From assembly GCF_052055485.1 (NCBI RefSeq), contig NZ_CP197171.1:1612001-1676000 (forward strand): 64,000 nucleotides of DNA, read 5' to 3'. This stretch comes from Amphibacillus sp052055485. GTDB lineage: Bacteria; Bacillota; Bacilli; Bacillales; Amphibacillaceae. Numbering within the stretch: position 1 is the stretch's first letter; each line of letters begins with the position of its first letter. The notes beneath the pieces were generated by a model that was not told the origin of the DNA, searched no databases, and worked only from the letters and a program-made list of their open reading frames with translations. Both the position numbers and the translations under genes were made by a program. Below are positions 28,079 through 36,669 of this stretch, piece after piece.

Positions 28079-29758
28079 GTGACACAACCATGGTGGAAAA
28101 AGTCGGTTGTCTATCAAATTTATCCAAAAAGCTTTAACGATACAACGGACTCAGGGACAGGTGATATTAACGGTATTATAGAAAAATTGGATTATTTAGC
28201 AAAGCTAGGAGTTGATGTCCTCTGGTTAACACCTATTTATGATTCACCACAAAATGATAATGGTTATGACATTCGAGATTATTATCAAATTTTTGAATCC
28301 TATGGGACAATGGAGGACTTTGATCGCTTACTGAAAGAAGCACACGCTCGTGATCTTAAAATCATTGTTGATATTGTTGTTAATCATACGTCAACGGAGC
28401 ATCAATGGTTTAAACAGTCTGCACAAGATAAAGATAATCCGTATCGTGATTTTTATATTTGGAAGGATGGAAAAAATAATCAAGCACCAACGAACTGGAA
28501 GTCAAAGTTTGGTGGAAGTGCGTGGCAGTATGATGAAACAACTGATCAATATTATTTGCATTTATTTGATACGAGTCAGGCAGATTTAAATTGGGAAAAT
28601 GAATCGGTACGTGATGCTGTTTATCAAATGATGCAATTTTGGATTGACAAAGGTGTTGATGGTTTTCGCCTAGATGTAATCAATTTGATTTCAAAAGACC
28701 AGGCCTTTTCCGATGATGAGGGGACGTTACCGTCAGAAGATGGGCGTAAATTTTATACCGATGGTCCGAAAATTCATCAATATCTAAACGAGATGAATCA
28801 ACGGGTTTTTAAAGGAAAAAACCTATTAACAGTTGGTGAAATGTCATCAACTTCGATTCCTGCTTGTGTAAAATACACAAAACCAGAACGTGAAGAACTT
28901 GATATGACGTTTAATTTTCATCATCTAAAAGTAGATTACTTAAATGGAGAAAAATGGACGGCTGTACCATTTGACTTTCAAGCCCTTAAGAGAATTTTAT
29001 CAGAATGGCAAATAGGCATGCATGAAGGTGGGGGTTGGAATGCTTTGTTCTGGTGTAACCATGACCAACCTCGTGTTGTTTCCCGTTTTGGCGATGAGGA
29101 TCGCTACCATCAAGAGTCAGCAAAGATGTTGGCGACAACCATTCATCTGATGCAGGGGACACCTTATATCTATCAGGGCGAGGAGTTTGGGATGACCAAC
29201 CCTAACTTTGTGTCAATTGATCAATATCGTGACGTTGAATCTTTAAATATCTATCGTCAAATGCAAGACGAAGGGATCGACTCAGAAACGATATTGACCA
29301 TTCTAAGTGAGAAATCACGTGATAATGGACGAACGCCAATGCAATGGAATAATCAAAAAAATGCTGGTTTCACAGCTGGGACACCGTGGATTGATCTAGC
29401 GAGCAATTATCAGTCAATCAATGCTGAACAAGCTTTAGCAGATCCAGATTCTATTTTCTACCATTATCAGAAATTGATTCAACTTCGAAAGAAATATGAT
29501 ATTATAACAACAGGTGATTATCGATTAATTTTACCTGATGATGAGGCTATTTTTGCTTATATCAGGAAAAAAGATGATGAACAACTTGTTGTGTTGAATA
29601 ACTTTTATCCGAAATCGGTCAATTATGATCTTTCAAATCATTTCGAGACGCAACAACACAAGACTGAAGTATTAATTAGTAATTATCCAGATCAGCTGGG
29701 TAATGTAAGTGCAGGGAATTTACGCCCTTATGAGTCTGTTGTTTATTATCTGAGCTAA
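28079..29758 (+). CDS. treA: Trehalose-6-phosphate hydrolase (phospho-alpha-1,1-glucosidase)
   Basis: The 559-residue GH13 enzyme cleaves trehalose-6-phosphate to glucose and glucose-6-phosphate. GH13 motifs are in order: VDIVVNHTS (region I), GFRLDVINLI with the nucleophile Asp (region II), VGEMSST with the acid/base Glu (region III) and NHDQPRVVSRFGDE (region IV). The length equals family length from the GTG at 28079, which follows AAGGGGG at a good distance; an in-frame ATG at 28037 would add 14 poorly conserved residues. It lies 125 bp after treP and 31 bp before treR and appears intact. Confidence 0.92.
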   Translation: MTQPWWKKSVVYQIYPKSFNDTTDSGTGDINGIIEKLDYLAKLGVDVLWLTPIYDSPQNDNGYDIRDYYQIFESYGTMEDFDRLLKEAHARDLKIIVDIVVNHTSTEHQWFKQSAQDKDNPYRDFYIWKDGKNNQAPTNWKSKFGGSAWQYDETTDQYYLHLFDTSQADLNWENESVRDAVYQMMQFWIDKGVDGFRLDVINLISKDQAFSDDEGTLPSEDGRKFYTDGPKIHQYLNEMNQRVFKGKNLLTVGEMSSTSIPACVKYTKPEREELDMTFNFHHLKVDYLNGEKWTAVPFDFQALKRILSEWQIGMHEGGGWNALFWCNHDQPRVVSRFGDEDRYHQESAKMLATTIHLMQGTPYIYQGEEFGMTNPNFVSIDQYRDVESLNIYRQMQDEGIDSETILTILSEKSRDNGRTPMQWNNQKNAGFTAGTPWIDLASNYQSINAEQALADPDSIFYHYQKLIQLRKKYDIITTGDYRLILPDDEAIFAYIRKKDDEQLVVLNNFYPKSVNYDLSNHFETQQHKTEVLISNYPDQLGNVSAGNLRPYESVVYYLS

Positions 29759-29789
29759 AGAGAAAAACATGTGACAAGGGAGCTCATCA

Positions 29790-30503
29790 ATGAAGCGGAA
29801 ATATGATTTAATTTATCAAGAGTTAGTTGAAAAAATTGAGCATGAAGAGTGGGAGGCTGGACAACTACTCCCGTCAGAAAATGAATTAAAAGATCAATAC
29901 CAAACCTCTCGAGAAACGATCCGAAAAGCTTTAAATTTATTATCCCAAAATGGCTATATTCAAAAAGTTAGAGGGAAAGGTTCTGTCATTATTGGCCGTA
30001 ATAAATTTGACTTTCCGGTCTCTGGTCTAGTGAGCTTTAAAGAATTAGCTGTAAAAATCGATCAAGATGTTAAAACGATCGTTCATGATTTAAACTTACT
30101 CAAAGCCGATGAGTTTCTGCAAAGTCAATTACATGTGACTAAACATGAAAAGGTGTGGCATGTGATTCGGGCGAGGGAATTTTCAGGTGAACGAGTCATT
30201 TTAGATAAAGACTTTTTAATTGAAAGTAAAGTACCAGATTTAACAACTGATATTTGTCAGGATTCTATTTACGCCTATTTAGAGAATGAGCTTGATTTAA
30301 CGATTAGTTTTGCTAAGAAGGAAATTACCGTTGAAGAGCCAACAGAGGAAGATTATCAATTACTAGATCTCGAAGGTTTTAACAATATTGTTGTGATTAA
30401 AAATTATGTCTATTTGGATGATGCTACACTGTTTCAATATACGGAGTCACGACATCGGCCAGATCGTTTTCGCTTTGTAGATTTTGCCCGTCGTCATCAC
30501 TAA
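29790..30503 (+). CDS. treR: GntR-family trehalose operon repressor
   Basis: The 237-residue protein has an N-terminal winged helix of the GntR type (LLPSENELKDQYQTSRETIRKAL) and a C-terminal UTRA effector-binding domain from about residue 90 (VIRAREFSGERVILDKDFL). TreR binds CTTGTATATACAAG operators and is released by trehalose-6-phosphate; both operators lie in front of treP. It is the last gene of treP-treA-treR and is followed by a terminator at 30529. Confidence 0.9.
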   Translation: MKRKYDLIYQELVEKIEHEEWEAGQLLPSENELKDQYQTSRETIRKALNLLSQNGYIQKVRGKGSVIIGRNKFDFPVSGLVSFKELAVKIDQDVKTIVHDLNLLKADEFLQSQLHVTKHEKVWHVIRAREFSGERVILDKDFLIESKVPDLTTDICQDSIYAYLENELDLTISFAKKEITVEEPTEEDYQLLDLEGFNNIVVIKNYVYLDDATLFQYTESRHRPDRFRFVDFARRHH

Positions 30504-30528
30504 AACAAAACCCAGCTCAATAAAAAAG

Positions 30529-30569
30529 AACTGTTGCACAATGAAAATAGATTGTGTAGCAGTTTTTTT
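30529..30569 (+). terminator. Terminator after treR, first copy of a recurring terminator family
   Basis: AACTGTTGCACAAT (30529-30542) pairs through two G-U pairs with ATTGTGTAGCAGTT (30551-30564), followed by T5-T7. A closely related sequence ends the PASTA operon (44082-44120), and a more distant one ends the arg operon (63382-63423). Confidence 0.8.
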
Positions 30570-30668
30570 ATGTGATTAGAAAGGCTGAATGACTCAATAA
30601 GAGTCATTGTTGTTTTCGCTGTCATACTTGAATTCATTCGATTAAACTCTAATCAAGTGAATGGGATC

Positions 30669-31084
30669 TGGAATAAACCCGGAAGGACAAAATATTCAAA
30701 TTGGCGTTTCAAGCTAAATCGCAAGCTAGAATGTCGAGTAGAAGGCTTCAATCAAACATTTCAGGTGAAATCGCAAGCCAGAATGTCGAATAGAAGGCTT
30801 CAATCAAACATTTCAGGTGAACCCGCAAGCCAGAATGTCGAATAGAAGGCTTCAATCAAACATTTCAGGTGAACCCGCAAGCCAGAATGTCGAATAGAAG
30901 GCTTCAATCAAACACTTCAGGTGAAATCGCAAGCCAGAATGTCGAATAGAAGGCTTCAATCAAACATTTCAGGTGAACCCGCAAGCCAGAATGTCGAATA
31001 GAGCACTTCTATCACGCATTTCAAACAAAATCTCAAGTCAAAATGTTGGATAAGGAGTTTCTATCCGGCGTTTCGCATAAATAT
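30669..31084. repeat. 52-bp tandem repeat array 1
   Basis: Six near-identical 52-bp units begin at 30721, 30773, 30825, 30877, 30929 and 30981. One degenerate unit precedes them and one follows (31033-31084). Each contains CAAGCCAGAATGTCG, AATAGAAGGCTTC and AAACATTTCAGGTGAA. Within a unit AATGT/ACATT and GAAG/CTTC can pair symmetrically. The reverse complement of the units in array 2 (63493-63960) belongs to the same family. The open frame across part of the array is a repeat artefact. Confidence 0.92.
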
Positions 31085-31148
31085 AAGCAAATACTTTACC
31101 GTTAACAGGGAAAATATTAGAAAAAACGAAACGGCTGTTGTTTATTTT

Positions 31149-31799
31149 TTAGATGACATAGAAATATACACTGATGAAATGGGCGAGAGACCCAGCTAAA
31201 ATAAATAAATGGAAAATTTCGTGAAAACCTAAGTATTTACTTTCTAACCATTTAGGTTTAACGGCATAGATGACACCACCAATGGTATAAATCACTCCAC
31301 CAGCAATCAGCCAAATGATTCCCTGTAATGCTAGATTAGCTGATAGTGGCACAATAGCGAAGATGATGAACCACCCCATGACAATATAAAGTAAAGTTGA
31401 TAACCAGCGTGGGCTATGAAACCAAATTAATTTGAATAAAACACCACTTATGGCGGTCAACCAAATGATTGTGAGTAAGATCCAGCCAATGGTTCCTCTT
31501 AATGTGATGAGACAGAAGGGGGTATAAGTTCCAGCGATTAGAACATAGATCATTGAATGGTCTAATTTTCTTAACCAGGCAATAGTATGATCACTTGCAA
31601 TAACCATATGATATGTAGCTGATGCGGCATAGAGCAAGATCATACTGACCCCAAAAATAATTAATGAAAGAATTTCAATTGTTGATGTTAAGCTTTGAGC
31701 TCCCTTAACAACCATAAATAGTAACCCAATAAACGCTAAGACTGCCCCTGCTAAATGAGTGAACCCATTGATTGGTTCACGAATATAACGATTCATCAT
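31149..31799 (-). CDS. Haemolysin III / PAQR-family membrane protein
   Basis: The 216-residue protein has seven predicted membrane helices and the PAQR motifs: EPINGFTHLAGAVLAF near the N-terminus, SATYHMV, KLDHSMIYVLIAGTYTPF in the middle and GFHEIFHLFILAG near the end. The conserved His, Asp and Ser residues form the metal-binding site of this hydrolase-like fold. Despite the name, family members (B. subtilis YplQ, E. coli YqfA) are involved in membrane-fluidity functions rather than proven haemolysis. Two adjacent ATGs (31799 and 31796) follow AGGAG; the second has the better spacing. Confidence 0.9.
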   Translation of the reverse strand: MMNRYIREPINGFTHLAGAVLAFIGLLFMVVKGAQSLTSTIEILSLIIFGVSMILLYAASATYHMVIASDHTIAWLRKLDHSMIYVLIAGTYTPFCLITLRGTIGWILLTIIWLTAISGVLFKLIWFHSPRWLSTLLYIVMGWFIIFAIVPLSANLALQGIIWLIAGGVIYTIGGVIYAVKPKWLESKYLGFHEIFHLFILAGSLAHFISVYFYVI

Positions 31800-31874
31800 A
31801 TCACTCCTATTACGACATGTAGTTTTTAAAACTATATAATGAAATGATACTATATGTTAGTTGTATCGTCAATA

Positions 31875-31903
31875 TTTACCTGATGAAAAATTTACGTTAT
31901 ACT
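31875..31903 (+). promoter_or_regulatory. Probable promoter for the leader and DUF1836 gene
   Basis: TTTACC (31875-31880) and TATACT (31898-31903) are spaced by 17 bases. Transcription would start near 31910, leaving an untranslated leader of about 255 nt. Confidence 0.45.
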
Positions 31904-31980
31904 AAAAGTATGTGCTCAAAAGGTGATGTAAAGAATCATAAGGCAGTTTTTGTGTGGATAACTACAAAGCACTCCGATAA

Positions 31981-32056
31981 AGGGGAGTAACTGCATTAAG
32001 GAAAGTTATTTGAGCATCTGTCTTACAAGAATAAGTGTCTTTCTTATTCTGAGCCC
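31981..32056 (+). ncRNA. Candidate structured leader RNA upstream of the DUF1836 gene
   Basis: GGGGAG at 31981 pairs potentially with CCCC at 32053-32056, and GAAAG (32000-32004) with CTTTC (32038-32042). AGAATAAG/CTTATTCT (32027-32034 with 32042-32049) is an alternative 8-bp stem that competes with the second pairing. A diverged copy with the same pairings and similar spacing is at 44583-44655. The opening AAAGGGGAGTAA recalls the yybP-ykoY (manganese) riboswitch, but its usual 3' sequence was not found, so the class is unassigned. Confidence 0.35.
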
Positions 32057-32165
32057 CAGTCCTAGTGTACGATGTTTTTAGAAGAAGATTTCTTAACTCA
32101 AGGTGTTATTTTAATCGGTTTTTTGAATATTCGCTTAAAGAAAATAAACAAATGAGGTAATCAAC

Positions 32166-32759
32166 GTGGAACAATTAGAAGAACTTTTAGCATTGTTAGA
32201 TTTTAAGGAAATGATTGAAAGAGAAGATATCCCTAAGATTGACTTATATATGGACCAAGTCACACAGCTGTTTGAAGGAACCTATGGCAGTGGAAAACGA
32301 AATGAGAAAGAGAAAATCTTAACGAAGACGATGATTAACAATTATGCTAAAGATGACTTATTATTTCCGATCAAAAATAAAAAGTATAGCAAAGAGCACA
32401 TTATGTTTATTCAATTTATCTACCAATTAAAAGGATCACTTTCAATCAATGATGTTCGTACAGTATTAGAGAAATTAAATCGTGCAGTAGAAGAAGAGAC
32501 TGTAAATTTAGATAAAGTGTATGACCAATATGTGTCATTGATGACGAAACAAGTAGAAGATTTTACGGCTGCTTTGACTCCCTTAAGTGAAGAAGCTGAC
32601 GAGGCAGCGAAGAGGATGGATCATCAAGACTCGAGCTATATGAGACAACTGTATTTAATTTTCTCGTTAGTCCATCATAGTAATATGTACCGGAAGCTAG
32701 CAGAACGTTTAACTGATCAATTAGTTGAACTGGAACAAGATAATAGTGAAAAAAACTAG
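32166..32759 (+). CDS. DUF1836-type protein
   Basis: The 197-residue soluble protein resembles the DUF1836 family of Bacillales. The N-terminal half contains an EGTYGSGKRNEKEKILTKTM region and a YAKDDLLFPIKNKKYSKEHI segment that look like a MerR-like helix-turn-helix. The C-terminal half is helical and acidic. A regulatory or DNA-binding role is possible, but the function is unknown. Translation starts at a GTG preceded by GAGG. It has its own promoter and a long leader. Confidence 0.7.
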   Translation: MEQLEELLALLDFKEMIEREDIPKIDLYMDQVTQLFEGTYGSGKRNEKEKILTKTMINNYAKDDLLFPIKNKKYSKEHIMFIQFIYQLKGSLSINDVRTVLEKLNRAVEEETVNLDKVYDQYVSLMTKQVEDFTAALTPLSEEADEAAKRMDHQDSSYMRQLYLIFSLVHHSNMYRKLAERLTDQLVELEQDNSEKN

Positions 32760-32939
32760 ACAGAAAGCCACTTATGAATTAAGAAAACACTTATGCGAAA
32801 GTTGGTGTAGTATTAAGTAACGTCAACTTGCTTGTTTTTATCTTTTTTCTTTGCTTACTGGTCATCTCCATTCACTTTAAAAAATAATAAAAAGTTGAAA
32901 AGAACATTCAAGAAGGGTAAACTAGAAAGTAATAATGAA

Positions 32940-33238
32940 ACAGGCGATGAAAAGGAAAAGTAGATTGGAAAGTGTTAAAAGAGAGTCTTTGATGGTGGAA
33001 ATGGGACAGCAAAATCCAATTGAACAATGCCCTTTGAGCTGCGCACTGAACTCCTGAATGGATAGTAGGCTGCGACGAGAGGCACTCGTTACAACAGCAA
33101 CTGTATAATCTGCTGACTAAAGACTGACAGACGTACAGACAGAGGTGGACTGTGTGAACAGTCTATAAAAATTAGGTGGTAACACGAGAATACTCGTCCT
33201 AAGCTTTCTTTAATATAGAAAGCTTAGGGCGTTTTTTA
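32940..33238 (+). promoter_or_regulatory. T-box riboswitch controlling methionyl-tRNA synthetase
   Basis: The leader has a stem-I-like 5' region (GATGAAAAGGAAAAGTAG), an ATG triplet at 33058-33060 that is a plausible Met specifier, and the T-box sequence TTAGGTGGTAACACG at about 33172-33186. A terminator follows, with CGTCCTAAGCTTTCT (33195-33209) pairing with its complement at 33217-33231, then T6. Uncharged tRNA-Met would stabilise the antiterminator. The T-box has A in place of the usual C in GGTGGTACC. The specifier assignment was not confirmed by folding. Confidence 0.85.
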
Positions 33239-33298
33239 TTGCTTTAAAACTTTTCTCATGACCTGTATTTATTAAATCATTTAGAAGGAGTGTTAAAA

Positions 33299-34954
33299 AT
33301 GGCTGTATTTATAGGCGGTGCTTGGCCCTATGCAAATGGTTCTCTACATTTAGGGCATATTGCTAGCTTATTACCGGGTGATATTTTAGCGCGATACTTT
33401 CGTTTAAAGGGGGAAGACGTGCTATATGTATCTGGAAGTGATTGTAATGGGACGCCCATATCCATCCGAGCATCGCAAGAAGGCAAAACGACAGAGGCTA
33501 TCGCGGAAAAATATCATCAAGAATTTACCGATATATTTAAACGATTAGGTTTTTCTTATGATTATTATACAAGAACCGATAGCCCCTTCCATTATCAGGC
33601 TGTCCAGCATATTTTTTTAGACCTGTTGGGTAAAGGCTTTTTAGAAGAAAAAACAACGGAACAAGCATATTGTGAAAATGATAAGCGGTTTTTACCAGAT
33701 CGTTTTGTAGAAGGGCGATGTCCAGTCTGTGGGGAAAAAGCAAGAGGAGACCAATGTGATCACTGTGGAGCCGTTCTTGATCCACTTGATTTGAAAGATA
33801 AAAAATGTAAACTTTGTGGAGAAGAACCAACGATACGTGAAACAGCGCATTATTATTTTGCTCTTGATCATTTTGCAAAAGAATTAGAAAACTATGTAGA
33901 TGAAGCTGCTATAGACAAACGCTGGCGTGATAATGCGATTCAGTTCTCTAGGCGCTATTTACAAGAAGGTTTACGAGAAAGGGCGATTACAAGAGACCTT
34001 CCTAATGGGATTGATGTTCCAGTTGAAGGATTTGAAGGTAAAAAAATCTACGTATGGTTGGAAGCTGTTGCAGGTTATTTAACGGCTAGCCAAGCATGGG
34101 GAGAGAAGCAACAGCAAAGTATCGATCCTTGGTGGGATCCAGATTCATCAATCAGAGCCTATTATGTACATGGAAAGGATAATATTCCATTTCATACGAT
34201 TATCTGGCCTTCACTTTTATTGGCACTTGGAAAAAAACAGCTTCCTACGCATATTATCTCCAATGAATACGTTACCTTGGAAAAAAGAAAAATATCGACC
34301 AGTAATAATTGGGCAGTATGGATAAAAGATGTACTAAAGGAATATCATCCAGATTCACTCCGCTATTTTTTAACCATTAATGCTCCTGAACAGCGGGATG
34401 CGGATTTTTCGTGGCAGGAGTTTATTCTTAGTCATAACAGTGAATTGTTAGGTGCATATGGAAACTTTGTTAATCGTACACTTAAATTTATTGTGAAAAG
34501 TAACGATGCAAAAATTCCTCAATTTCCACCAGAAACAACGATTGCAGCTCGTGTACAAAAACTTTATCCATCAGTTGGAAAGCTTATCGAATCAGGAAGA
34601 TTGAAAGAAGCACTTGAAGAAGTGTTTAAATGTATTCGAGAAGCGAATAAGTATTTCGATTCTCAGGCACCTTGGAAGCAAATCAAAGAAAACCCGATCG
34701 AAGCTAATAAAACATTAGCAACCTGTGTCTATATTATTATAAATATGACACAGCTATTGCACCCTTTTCTTCCTTTTTCTACAAAACAGATTCAAGAAAT
34801 GTTGGCAATTGAAGCGTTAAGTTGGGAGGAAAATAGTGAACTCCCACAACTGGTAAAAAAGGTTGCCCCACTTTTTCAAAGAATAGACAAAGGTAAAATT
34901 GATGAAGAGATACAGCGACTTCAGCAAAAGGCAACTTTGACTTCCACAACGTAA
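33299..34954 (+). CDS. metG: Methionyl-tRNA synthetase, short form with double zinc knuckle
   Basis: The 551-residue class I synthetase charges tRNA-Met. The HIGH motif is HLGH (residues 17-20). The connective domain carries CPVCGEKARGDQCDHCG and a further CKLC, a two-knuckle zinc module. The KMSKS loop is KISTS (in TLEKRKISTSNNW). The C-terminal tRNA-binding (Trbp111-like) domain of typical Bacillus MetS is missing. Together these features suggest the second MetRS class (MetRS1 type) found in some Bacillales, reported to tolerate MetRS inhibitors. The start at ATG 33299 is eight bases after AAGGAG; an in-frame GTG at 33290 is too close to it. It is controlled by the T-box upstream. Confidence 0.88.
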   Translation: MAVFIGGAWPYANGSLHLGHIASLLPGDILARYFRLKGEDVLYVSGSDCNGTPISIRASQEGKTTEAIAEKYHQEFTDIFKRLGFSYDYYTRTDSPFHYQAVQHIFLDLLGKGFLEEKTTEQAYCENDKRFLPDRFVEGRCPVCGEKARGDQCDHCGAVLDPLDLKDKKCKLCGEEPTIRETAHYYFALDHFAKELENYVDEAAIDKRWRDNAIQFSRRYLQEGLRERAITRDLPNGIDVPVEGFEGKKIYVWLEAVAGYLTASQAWGEKQQQSIDPWWDPDSSIRAYYVHGKDNIPFHTIIWPSLLLALGKKQLPTHIISNEYVTLEKRKISTSNNWAVWIKDVLKEYHPDSLRYFLTINAPEQRDADFSWQEFILSHNSELLGAYGNFVNRTLKFIVKSNDAKIPQFPPETTIAARVQKLYPSVGKLIESGRLKEALEEVFKCIREANKYFDSQAPWKQIKENPIEANKTLATCVYIIINMTQLLHPFLPFSTKQIQEMLAIEALSWEENSELPQLVKKVAPLFQRIDKGKIDEEIQRLQQKATLTSTT

Positions 34955-35330
34955 TACTTGTTAGCTCTCTTGATAAAAAGATGGGTTACTCTAAACGTTA
35001 TTATTTAATTCTTGATATTAAGGAGTCAAATGTATGTATATTCCTCCTAATTAAAAAAATATCAACCAGAGATAGAATTTTGACATCTTTATGATGTGAT
35101 CCCAATCGTTGTTCTTACAGATAGCAAGGCACTTTTGAAACTGTTCCTTAATGTTCCCCTCCCCCTGTTACACTGTTAGAAGGGGGAGGGAATACTAGGC
35201 AGTCTCTGCTGATTTACTTATCCATTCCAACATCCAGTGATAATATCACTATCAGAGTCAAGATATGACTTCTGATATTTTATTTCCTCGAACATACCCT
35301 TTAGGAAAATTCATCCCATAATTTAAAGTA
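34955..35330. other. Intergenic region with C/G-rich hairpin
   Basis: A strong inverted repeat (35154-35166 with 35181-35192, TTCCCCTCCCCCT against AGGGGGAGGGAA) is present but has no T-run on either strand, so it is not an ordinary terminator. No gene was recognised. Confidence 0.5.
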
Positions 35331-35360
35331 AAAAAATAGACGCTCATTTTGAACGTCTAT
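35331..35360 (-). terminator. Terminator of the small reverse-strand gene
   Basis: ATAGACG (35336-35342) and CGTCTAT (35354-35360) form a 7-bp stem. Read leftwards it is followed by a run of about six T. It lies about 90 bp beyond the stop at 35447. Confidence 0.7.
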
Positions 35361-35446
35361 CTGTTAGAAATATTGATTTTTGTGCGAATTTTACTTGGAA
35401 ATTGCCTGGAAACTTTGATTTTATAAGGTCTTCTCATGTTTTTTTA

Positions 35447-35722
35447 TTAAATAAAGAACCAAGGAATAACGGCAAGGGTTCCTATTACACCAAGGGCAAT
35501 GCCGAGACCAAAACCAGGCCGATAAGGTTCATAGGGTTGATAAGATTGGTAGGATTGATAATAACCTGATCCGAAGCCGCCAGATCGAGTAGGTAAAGGA
35601 TCTATATAGACGTGAGTTGGTGTGACGTTGCGAATAATCCCGCGGTGTTCTTGACCATCAAGTGTACGAATACAAACAGGTTTGCCAACATTATCACAGC
35701 AAACTTTATAATAATTATGCAT
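35447..35722 (-). CDS. Small protein with Sm-like N-terminus, Tyr/Pro-rich middle and C-terminal membrane helix
   Basis: The 91-residue protein was not assigned. Residues 12-45 (KPVCIRTLDGQEHRGIIRNV, then THVYIDPL) look like a small beta-barrel of Sm/Hfq type. Residues 46-70 are rich in Gly, Ser, Tyr and Pro (YYQSYQSYQPYEPYRPGFG), and a hydrophobic helix ends the protein. Similar small proteins are common in spore-forming Bacillaceae, and a coat or surface role is possible. The ribosome site AAAGGAG is well placed. It is monocistronic. Confidence 0.72.
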   Translation of the reverse strand: MHNYYKVCCDNVGKPVCIRTLDGQEHRGIIRNVTPTHVYIDPLPTRSGGFGSGYYQSYQSYQPYEPYRPGFGLGIALGVIGTLAVIPWFFI

Positions 35723-35867
35723 AGAAAAAACTCCTTTCTACTTATTGAAAAGTTAATGAATCGCTCAAAAAGTATAATTTTTCCAATTCGAATACTTTTA
35801 AGCACTCATCATACTGTATGTTTGATAAAAAAATCTGTAGAGGATATTCGCTGAGTTACGGTTAAGT

Positions 35868-36668
35868 TTAAAACTTTAATTCGTGAAAGAAGTTTTCTGT
35901 TGGTGTTTGAAGAAGGTTGGCAAGGTTTGCTTGATATTTATCTTGCCATTGTTTAACCATATAAATACCCATCTGGTAGCCAGTTAAACTGGGGATTTGC
36001 TCATCGCCATACATGATATGATGATGAAGCGGGTGATTTGATAGTAAGGAAAGGTTCGGGTTGATCCATTGATGCCAAAGTTTATTTATCTCATGATCTT
36101 GTTGATTAAAGCTTGGAAGAAGTGTGATTCCGAATTTTTCCATAGTAATAACTTCTGCAATACCTTCTAAAATAATTGTATCTCTTAAAGGGAGTATTTC
36201 TTTGCTGTGATGAACTTTATTTAAGCGAACAGCATGGCTATATTCATGTGCCAATAAAGCGGCAGTCATTTGTTCAGTAGCTCGGTGATCAATGAAGAGA
36301 AAGATTTTATCGCTAAAGCTCAAACCAGAAACGCCATTAAATTCTCCGGTTAATTTTGGATTATTTAGATCAGCTGGGAAAATAAAAACAGCTAGCTCTG
36401 GACCTTGCCATTCTTTTTTCAATTGATTAAAGCAGTGATTTATTTGCTGCCAAACTTCTGTTTTTATCAATGCTTCAATCTGCTCAGCCTTTGTTTGCAT
36501 CGGTAAGAAAAGTCCATGATTTAATAACAGCATTTGAATGGATAAGAGATCTGGATCATGAAAATAATTAGCAATAGGTTGGATAATCGCCTTGTTTTGT
36601 GCTTCAAGAGTACATTCATTAAGCTTTAGATAATCCTCTAATAGTCTATTTGTTTTAATGATTGCCAT
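35868..36668 (-). CDS. DUF2268-type putative zinc protease (YjaZ-like)
   Basis: The 266-residue cytoplasmic protein has the zinc-protease motif HEYSH in TAALLAHEYSHAVRL near residue 142 and a downstream Glu in ILEGIAEVITMEKFG that can complete the metal site. This matches DUF2268, which includes B. subtilis YjaZ. Substrates are unknown. Its start lies one base after the stop of the methyltransferase gene, so the two form an operon on the reverse strand. Confidence 0.8.
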   Translation of the reverse strand: MAIIKTNRLLEDYLKLNECTLEAQNKAIIQPIANYFHDPDLLSIQMLLLNHGLFLPMQTKAEQIEALIKTEVWQQINHCFNQLKKEWQGPELAVFIFPADLNNPKLTGEFNGVSGLSFSDKIFLFIDHRATEQMTAALLAHEYSHAVRLNKVHHSKEILPLRDTIILEGIAEVITMEKFGITLLPSFNQQDHEINKLWHQWINPNLSLLSNHPLHHHIMYGDEQIPSLTGYQMGIYMVKQWQDKYQANLANLLQTPTENFFHELKF

Positions 36669-36669
36669 A

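Noticed and set aside
30657..30845. 62-codon open frame over the 52-bp array
   Set aside because: It follows from the repeat unit (52 is not a multiple of three, so frames rotate) and has no ribosome site.
30669..31084. 52-bp array considered as a CRISPR
   Set aside because: Units are contiguous and near-identical along their whole length, with no unique spacers, and no cas genes are present.
31981..32056. Assignment of the leader as a yybP-ykoY manganese riboswitch
   Set aside because: Only the 5' GGGGAGTA-like part fits; the conserved 3' sequence was not found and the downstream gene is not a typical member.
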